Origin: Daphnia carinata
Taxonomy: Eukaryota; Arthropoda; Branchiopoda; Diplostraca; Daphniidae
Assembly (NCBI RefSeq): GCF_022539665.2
Contig: NC_081338.1
Span: forward strand, 8,110,446 to 8,174,445
Reading direction: 5' to 3'
DNA length: 64,000 nucleotides
Part shown: positions 57,773 through 64,000 of the stretch, piece by piece
Layout of the letters: every line of letters starts with the position of its first letter
Numbering within the stretch: the first letter of the stretch is position 1
Translations under genes and position numbers: made by a program
The notes under the pieces: model-generated
The model's database searches: none
What the model was told of the DNA's origin: nothing
Seen by the model: the letters and a program-made list of their open reading frames with translations, nothing else

Positions 57773-58795
57773 ATGTCAGTCCCGGCCAGGAGGACGAGAC
57801 ATACGGTGACAGACCCAGACGAGCAAAGCCTAGATGAGAGACTCTCGATCATCGAGGAAAAGCTCGAAAAGGTATACAAGTCCGGCGACTCGTACCACTC
57901 TATGTTGCACAAGAGGGTCGAGGTCGCGGAAAAAACAATCGAAAGATTCATGACAGACACGAGCATGAAAATGAAGGCGATGGAAAAAAAGATTGAGGAC
58001 CTAGAAGACTTAAAGTCAAAAGTGGCCGCAATCACGGAGTTAGTAGGAGAGATAGACGGGAGAAGCAATCAAGCGCTGAACTCTGCGGCGGTATTGATTG
58101 AACAAGCGAAAGAAAGCTTCTCAATGAAAGAGCAAATTCCAGAGATAGTGGAGGGCGTGAGAGCTGAGATAAAATCGATTGTGGAGAAAACAATCGAGGA
58201 TAGCATGCCAAGCCTGGAAGAGAGCCCGATAAGACGACAAGAGCCGTTACGGGCTTCGTCGAGGGCAGAATCTCCGATAGGCACGCGGGAAGATTTGCTC
58301 GAAGATCGGGCTTTGATAAAAAGAGAACTGAAAGACAGCATAGCTTGGGCCGAGGCGGATGCGGAGAGCAGACAGAAGTTTATAGACAAGGCCGAGGCCC
58401 GGTGGTTGGCATTAGTGGCGATTAATGAGAAGCTTGCGGCAGTCTCCACAGCAGCCGATAAAGCTGGAGACAGAGAGATGGAAGACAAGCTAAGGGAAAA
58501 AATGAAGAAATTGAGAGAGAAGTACAAAAAGAGCGAAACCCAATCGCCGGTACTCAGAACAGCGCTGCCTCTACCGACGTTTAACGGGGAGATCACAGCG
58601 TGGAAAGGATGGAAGGCAATGTGGACGGCGTACGACGCCGATCCAAGATTAACAGAGGCGGAGAAATTTCAATATCTGCGGATAAGCCTGAAAGGCAAGG
58701 CCGCAGAATTGATATCACACATACACTTCGATGAAAACCAATACCAAGAGGCAATGCAAAAATTGAAAAAAGATTCGGGGATTCAGAAAAGTTAA
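57773..58795 (+). CDS. BEL Gag, N-terminal and capsid part
   Basis: ATG 57773 (MSVPARRTRH...). A long coiled coil (residues about 15-100) is followed by a linker, a second helical region and the capsid-like block around LPLPTFNGEITAWKGWKAMW. The frame stops at 58795 inside that block, and homologous sequence goes on in the -1 frame from an A6 run at about 58767. The two frames together form the DUF1759 domain of BEL Gag. Either a one-base deletion or an unusual frameshift; a frameshift in the middle of a domain makes the deletion more likely. Confidence 0.85.
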   Translation: MSVPARRTRHTVTDPDEQSLDERLSIIEEKLEKVYKSGDSYHSMLHKRVEVAEKTIERFMTDTSMKMKAMEKKIEDLEDLKSKVAAITELVGEIDGRSNQALNSAAVLIEQAKESFSMKEQIPEIVEGVRAEIKSIVEKTIEDSMPSLEESPIRRQEPLRASSRAESPIGTREDLLEDRALIKRELKDSIAWAEADAESRQKFIDKAEARWLALVAINEKLAAVSTAADKAGDREMEDKLREKMKKLREKYKKSETQSPVLRTALPLPTFNGEITAWKGWKAMWTAYDADPRLTEAEKFQYLRISLKGKAAELISHIHFDENQYQEAMQKLKKDSGIQKS

Positions 58796-58806
58796 AAGCA
58801 CACTAT

Positions 58807-61800
58807 GTGAACGAGCTGAAAAGTCTAGTGGCCGTAAGATTGGGAGACACGGCAACAACCAATCAGTTAAAAAGAATTTTCGACGGGTTGACAAACGCGA
58901 GAGCAGCCCTAACGAACCTCAAAGTGGATATGGGCGGGTATGGAGAATACATCGCGGGGGACGTGTTGAAGGCTTTGCCTAAAGCATTAACCTCGCGATG
59001 GTGGAGAGACAAATGGTTCGACGAGGATCAACCGACATTAGAAGCAATTCTAAAGGAGCTGGATCGAGAGATACGGCTTAGAGAGATGGAAGAGGATCCG
59101 GTGAGCCAACCGCAAAGCCCGAGAAGGGAGCCTCAAGAGAGGGGAGGTAGGATGACACCCTGTTGTTTTTGTCAGCAGAATCACATACACCATAGGTGTA
59201 TGGTGAATACCCCGCAGTTCAGACGAACACTCTGCGAGCGAGAAAACCGTTGCTTGAAATGCCTCGGCAGATCACACAGGACGGAACATTGCGTAGCCAG
59301 AGTCCCTTGCAGGAACTGCGGGAGTATAGATCATAGCCCAGCGCTATGCCTGTCCAGACAAAGACAATACGGGCCAGTCAGATCACAGTCCCCGCAAAGA
59401 CCGATGAATAAGTCGGTAACCATAGATACCAACGTGAATTGTGCGCAGGCAACTTCGATCGGACTGCCCACATTCACGGCGGTATTACAAGGAAGAAATA
59501 ACAGGAAAGTAAAAGTGCTGGGTCTGATAGACTCGGGGAGCGAAAAGACGTTCATCCGACAGAGTCTAATCAGACGATTAAAAGCGAATGAAGAAGAAGA
59601 AGGAGAAGTGAGGGTGAACACGTTTGGGTCAAACCAAGCGGAAAGATCGGTGCTAAAGACCTATAGCATATGGATGGTCCCCGAGAGACAGGGAAAAATA
59701 AAAATTAAGGCAACGGCTATAAAATATGTGGCGAAGGCAACCCCAAAGGTCCGGTCAAAGTTAGTGGAGATCTTGACGGAACAGGGGGAGAAGGTCGCGG
59801 ATGAAAGGCATTCCAAACCGGACCATAAAACAGAGTTTGACATGATAATAGGATGTGACTATTATTGGCAAATTCTTAAACACCAGACGAGACAGGGTCC
59901 AGACGACTCAGTGGCATGTGCCAGCAAGCTTGGGTGGATTATTTTTGGAGCGCCCATAGCAGGAAATCAAAGCGAGGTGTCGGCAAACATAGTTACACAG
60001 GCCGACAGTAAAAAAGCGGTGGTAGACTTCAAGGAATTCTGGGCCTTGGAACACATGGGAGTTACGTCCCAAGAGCTAGAGGACCCGGGGTTCCTGAAGA
60101 ACTATCAGGACACTATAAGGAAAGATCCAACGGGCAGATATGAGATTCTGTTCCCGTTTAAAAATAACAGGAGGTCGATGGAGACCAATAGAAATATAGC
60201 TTCGATCAGATTGACAGGGCTGTTGAGAAAAATGAAACGGGAGGACAAAGTAGCCTACCATGAAGTTTTTCAACAGTACCTCGAGAAAGGCTACATAGAA
60301 GTAGCAGATAGAAATTACACGGGAGCATGTACGTATTTGCCGCACAGACCGGTAATAAAGACGGAGGCGGCAACAACTAAGATCAGGCCGGTGTTTGATG
60401 GTTCGGCCCACCAACAGAGTAAGCCGAGCCTTAACGATTTATTGGAGACCGGGCCGAACCTGAACCCGGAGCTGTTGGCAGTGTTGCTCAGGTTCAGGCA
60501 GAGCAAGATAGCGTGGATGGCGGACATCACGCAGGCATTCCTACAGATAGGAATTCAAGAAGAACACGGACAGATAGTACGGTTTTTGTGGATAAAAGAC
60601 CCGAGAGAAGACAATTCGGAGTGGATAGAATACAGGTGGAAGAGGGTGCCATTTGGCCTCTCGAGTAGCCCGTTTATTCTAAGGGCGGTCATTCTTAAAT
60701 GCTTGGATGAGCATAAGGATGACTACCCAGAGTTGGTGAAGCAATTAGGCTCGCAGTTATATGTGGACGACTGGTTGGGGGGAGCCGACAGCATCCCCCA
60801 AGCAGTCGACCTGATAACACAGGCGCAGAAATTGTTTGGCTCGGCAAAAATGGAGCTAAGAAAATGGACGACAAATAGCATGGAATTGAGAGAACGGTTG
60901 CAAATATTACAATTTCAGAGCAACGAGAAGACAATGGGAGATAATGCGGAGAAGATCGTTAAGGCACTAGGGGTCACTTGGGATCCGGAGACGGACTCAT
61001 TTAGATTCAGACCCGAGAAAATAGTGGAAGAGGCCGAGGAAATGAATAAAAGGCCGACGAAAAGGAAATTATTCAGCCTGGCGCTGAAAGTCTTCGACCC
61101 GATGGGGTTAATATCACCGGTAACGGTGGTAGCGAAGATTATCATGCAAAAGGTTTGGATAGACAAGACAGGCTGGGACGAACCAGTGTCGACAAGCATA
61201 ATGCCACACTGGGAGACATTCATTAAAAGTTTGTCGGACCTTACGAACACAAAGCTGGGACGGTGGACAGGAGAAATCCATTCACCGAGGCTACACTTGT
61301 TTTGCGACGCCAGTGACGACGCATACAGTGTAGCCGCATATCTGGAGACCGGAGAGGAGACAAAGCTGTTATGCAGCAAAACTCGGATAGCACCGGATCC
61401 AAAAAAGTCGGTGTCGACTCCCAGATTGGAGCTGCTCAGCAATTTGCTGGCGGTCAGGCTGGGAGATTACATCGAAAAGTCCCTTGGACGGTCCTTTGAG
61501 AAAACGTTGTGGACGGACTCGGCGATAGCCTACTGGTGGATGAAAGGCGAATCAGGCCGGTGGAAGCAGTTCGTTCACAACCGAGTAACAGAAATCAGGG
61601 GAAAAATCGATATAGAGTCGATAAGGCACTGCCCGGGAGTGCAGAACCCGGCAGATATAGCTTCGAGAGGGGCTTCGGTGAGTCAGCTGAACCACAAGAA
61701 AGATTGGTGGTCAGGCCCAGAGTGGCTGAACAGGAAAAAAGATTGGCCGAAAAATCCAGCCCAAGTAGAGCTGGACTATACGGTAGAAATAAGGAGAGAG

Positions 61801-63537
61801 GAAAAACCTAAGGAGATAACACAATGCAATATTTCGATACCGAAGGAGGAAGAATGGTACGAAAATTATAGCTCACTGCGCACGATTGTCAGGATCTGGG
61901 CGACAGTGAAAAGAGCAGTAAAGAAGTTCAGGGGACTCTCGAGTCCCGAGACACCGCTGGCAGAAGTGTCGTGTGGAATCGATAAGAAACGGTTTAACAT
62001 TCTCGCAGTAGAAGAGGTAGAGCAAGCAGAATTAGATTTATGGCGGAAGATGCAAAATGACGCGTACAAAGACGTAAAGGAAGCAATAAAAGAGAAGAAG
62101 CCTTGGAAAAATGATAAGCTGAGGAAGTTGGGATTGGCCTGGGACGAAAGAAACGGGCTGATCAGGTGTTGCGGCCGCCAAGAAAATTGGTTACGGCTCA
62201 ACGGTAGAGAAGCAGTTATCCTATTGCCAGAGAACCACTATTTGACGGGCAAACTCATTGAGCAGACGCATGAACGGTTACTGCACACTGGAGTAAGCAC
62301 GACGATGGTGGAGGTACGGCGAACGTTTTGGATACCAAGATTAAGGCAAACAGTAAAAAAGGAATTAAGGAGGTGTATGAAATGCCAGAAATTAGATTCG
62401 AGGCCATTCAATGAAGTCCCGGCCCCCCTACCGGTAGATCGACTTCAAATGGCAAACCCGTTTAACATAACGGGGATAGATTTTGCGGGACCATTCCCGA
62501 TAAAACTGACAGCGAGAGGTGGACAAGCGAAGGCCTACATTTGTTTGTTCACGTGCGCGGTAACAAGAGCCGTGCACTTGGAAATGACCACGGACATGGA
62601 GACGGCATCCTGTATCTTTGCACTCAGAAGGTTTTTTGCAAGAAGAGGGGTGCCGAAAGCCATGTATTCAGATAACGCGAAATCATTCACACAAGCGGCG
62701 AAATATCTGAGAGCGGCGTACAAAAATGAGAAAGTGTATAACACACTGGTGGACCTGAATGTTAAGTGGAGATTCTCCCCGAGCCTGGCCCCTTGGTGGG
62801 GCGGGTTCTGGGAGAGGATGGTCCAGACAGTGAAGAGATTATTATACAAGACATATGGAAACGAGTGCCTGGAGTATGACCTATTCCAAACGGTGCTAGC
62901 AGAGATCGAAGACACGATAAACACGAGGCCATTAACGTACGTCTCTGACGACGATAATGAACCTCTAACCCCGAAGCAACTGATCACGGGATACAGACAG
63001 AATCAAAAACACCCGGTGGACGAAGAGGAGAGAGAGTATTCGGACAGAATACCTCTAACCAAGCGAGAGAGAATGAGAAGAAACCTACTAGCAACTTGGT
63101 GGGGGAATTTCTATAAAGAATATGTGGCGGACCTCGAGAAGTTCCACTGCCCAACGCCGGGCAGAATGAAACAAGTCGAGGTCGGACAAGTAGTGCTAAT
63201 ACACGATGAAAATTCCAAGAGAACGAAGTGGAAAGTAGGAAGAGTAGCCAAATTATACCCAGGCTCAGACAACAAGTGCAGGAGAGTGGCAGTTTTAATT
63301 GCCGATAAATTTTCAGGGAAAGGGTCGAGACCCATATACCGGGACATTAAGTGCCTTTACCCGCTAGAGTTACACGCGGGGACGATAGACGACGACCATC
63401 AAAATACTTCACCGTTCCAAGACATAGAAGACTTGGACAGTTCGGACTCTGAGTTGGACGAAGGTCCAACGGGGGGAGTGTCGGAAAATCCGACGTCCAA
63501 CACTGTCCAAGGGGACGGTGAAGAGGCAGATGAATAG
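58807..63537 (+). CDS. BEL Pol polyprotein, intact domains
   Basis: 1,576 codons without a stop; the frame starts at GTG and is the continuation of Gag. In order: end of DUF1759; three cysteine/histidine knuckles (about residues 117-180: CFCQQNHIHHRC, CLKCLGRSHRTEHC, CRNCGSIDHSPALC); protease with LIDSGS near 242; RT with RPVFDGSA and YVDD near 651; RNase H with FCDAS near 831 and LWTDSA; integrase zinc domain at 1155-1195 and core with GIDFAGP, YSDNAKSF and WGGFWERM (1223-1335); DUF5641-type tail to about 1520 and an acidic end. All catalytic residues I can check are present. The last 20 codons lie inside the 3' LTR. Confidence 0.93.
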   Translation: MNELKSLVAVRLGDTATTNQLKRIFDGLTNARAALTNLKVDMGGYGEYIAGDVLKALPKALTSRWWRDKWFDEDQPTLEAILKELDREIRLREMEEDPVSQPQSPRREPQERGGRMTPCCFCQQNHIHHRCMVNTPQFRRTLCERENRCLKCLGRSHRTEHCVARVPCRNCGSIDHSPALCLSRQRQYGPVRSQSPQRPMNKSVTIDTNVNCAQATSIGLPTFTAVLQGRNNRKVKVLGLIDSGSEKTFIRQSLIRRLKANEEEEGEVRVNTFGSNQAERSVLKTYSIWMVPERQGKIKIKATAIKYVAKATPKVRSKLVEILTEQGEKVADERHSKPDHKTEFDMIIGCDYYWQILKHQTRQGPDDSVACASKLGWIIFGAPIAGNQSEVSANIVTQADSKKAVVDFKEFWALEHMGVTSQELEDPGFLKNYQDTIRKDPTGRYEILFPFKNNRRSMETNRNIASIRLTGLLRKMKREDKVAYHEVFQQYLEKGYIEVADRNYTGACTYLPHRPVIKTEAATTKIRPVFDGSAHQQSKPSLNDLLETGPNLNPELLAVLLRFRQSKIAWMADITQAFLQIGIQEEHGQIVRFLWIKDPREDNSEWIEYRWKRVPFGLSSSPFILRAVILKCLDEHKDDYPELVKQLGSQLYVDDWLGGADSIPQAVDLITQAQKLFGSAKMELRKWTTNSMELRERLQILQFQSNEKTMGDNAEKIVKALGVTWDPETDSFRFRPEKIVEEAEEMNKRPTKRKLFSLALKVFDPMGLISPVTVVAKIIMQKVWIDKTGWDEPVSTSIMPHWETFIKSLSDLTNTKLGRWTGEIHSPRLHLFCDASDDAYSVAAYLETGEETKLLCSKTRIAPDPKKSVSTPRLELLSNLLAVRLGDYIEKSLGRSFEKTLWTDSAIAYWWMKGESGRWKQFVHNRVTEIRGKIDIESIRHCPGVQNPADIASRGASVSQLNHKKDWWSGPEWLNRKKDWPKNPAQVELDYTVEIRREEKPKEITQCNISIPKEEEWYENYSSLRTIVRIWATVKRAVKKFRGLSSPETPLAEVSCGIDKKRFNILAVEEVEQAELDLWRKMQNDAYKDVKEAIKEKKPWKNDKLRKLGLAWDERNGLIRCCGRQENWLRLNGREAVILLPENHYLTGKLIEQTHERLLHTGVSTTMVEVRRTFWIPRLRQTVKKELRRCMKCQKLDSRPFNEVPAPLPVDRLQMANPFNITGIDFAGPFPIKLTARGGQAKAYICLFTCAVTRAVHLEMTTDMETASCIFALRRFFARRGVPKAMYSDNAKSFTQAAKYLRAAYKNEKVYNTLVDLNVKWRFSPSLAPWWGGFWERMVQTVKRLLYKTYGNECLEYDLFQTVLAEIEDTINTRPLTYVSDDDNEPLTPKQLITGYRQNQKHPVDEEEREYSDRIPLTKRERMRRNLLATWWGNFYKEYVADLEKFHCPTPGRMKQVEVGQVVLIHDENSKRTKWKVGRVAKLYPGSDNKCRRVAVLIADKFSGKGSRPIYRDIKCLYPLELHAGTIDDDHQNTSPFQDIEDLDSSDSELDEGPTGGVSENPTSNTVQGDGEEADE
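63471..63478 (+). promoter_or_regulatory. BEL polypurine tract
   Basis: GGGGGGAG directly before the 3' LTR, inside the pol frame. Confidence 0.8.
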
Positions 63538-64000
63538 AAACGAAGATGCCGGGCACTCGGTACCGAAGTGTCGGTAGCCGGGGTAAGTCCAACTCTAGGC
63601 GGGAGCTAACCAAGAAGTTCCCGGCCATTGAAAAGGATATGACGGTAGACGGTAAACGACTGAATATAAACGGGAGTTAGAACGATTCGCCCGGCGAATC
63701 CTTGGCTTAGAAGGCCGGACGTCCTTAGTATAATATCGAAACTACTTGACGTCTTTTGCAGCTATATGAGGCGGTCTCTACCGACCGCTCTCATAAGTCA
63801 ACATAAAAAACCATCGCGACTGGAGCCGGTTTTAGCCCAGAGTAAAAAAGATGTTGACGGAGGAGGAACCGACGGTGGGTCGGTGGAGGAGGATTCGAGG
63901 TGGAGAAGGAGCGGACGATCCTGCGGCTAAAACGGGTGACGGAACAGCGGTGACACCTACTCCAACGTTTAAATTTATGTACGTTTAATTGCTTATATTA
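63479..64000 (+). repeat. BEL 3' LTR, partial
   Basis: Identical to 55713-56234 apart from one base; continues past the window. Confidence 0.95.

Larger units (their letters stand above)
55713..64000 (+). mobile_element. Young BEL/Pao element, 3' LTR runs off the window
   Basis: The LTR starts TGTCGG at 55713 and again at 63479; over the 522 shared bases I see one difference (55861 g, 63627 a). Between them are a 5' ORF of unknown role, gag and a 1,576-codon pol. It cuts the tRNA array 127 bp after a tRNA-Ala. The TSD cannot be checked because the right flank is outside. Confidence 0.95.

Noticed and set aside
58807-58815. 58807 as a separate pol start
   Set aside because: The codon is GTG and the frame is open upstream into Gag sequence; there is no independent start.

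Overview
This window is nuclear DNA of an animal, most likely an invertebrate. It carries BEL/Pao, Copia, Gypsy and DIRS-type retrotransposons and an R4/NeSL-like LINE with a restriction-like endonuclease. Its tRNA-Ala genes have the A54 T-loop usual in insects and nematodes. There is no bacterial gene organisation and no ordinary single-copy protein gene that I can recognise. I cannot place the species more closely from sequence alone.

The backbone of almost the whole window is one tandem array of a 1,042-bp unit. Each unit carries four tRNA genes in two convergent pairs: tRNA-Pro(AGG) and tRNA-Ala(AGC) on the plus strand, tRNA-Phe(GAA) and tRNA-Glu(TTC) on the minus strand. Fourteen near-identical units lie at 41451-55712. 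Older, damaged units lie at 5193-5590, 21950-22591, 33234-33681 and 35778-37002. Everything else is transposons inserted into this array or into one another.

Layout: 1-35 and 3914-5192 are a broken LINE whose 3' end sits in a tRNA-Glu gene, interrupted by a pol-less Gypsy-like element with gag, protease and an Env remnant (36-3913). 5591-16209 is a decayed minus-strand BEL element, split by a nearly intact Copia element (8870-13616, TSD TATAA) and by a 0.9-kb insert with a tRNA-derived SINE. 16210-16527 is a LINE scrap. 16528-21949 is a decayed plus-strand BEL. 22592-33233 is a 10.6-kb Gypsy element with TSD CAAG, an accessory membrane-protein ORF and the start of an Env. 33682-35777 is a 5'-truncated LINE flanked by a perfect 43-bp duplication of the tRNA-Glu target. 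37003-41450 is a tandem pair of DIRS-type elements, one 327 bp and non-autonomous, one 4.1 kb, inserted with no target duplication. 55713 to the window end is a young BEL element with a 1,576-codon pol ORF.

The points most worth following are the tRNA array itself, the confinement of unit-to-unit variation to the few bases beside each tRNA gene, the LINE family that appears to use tRNA-Glu as an integration site, and the paired DIRS insertion.
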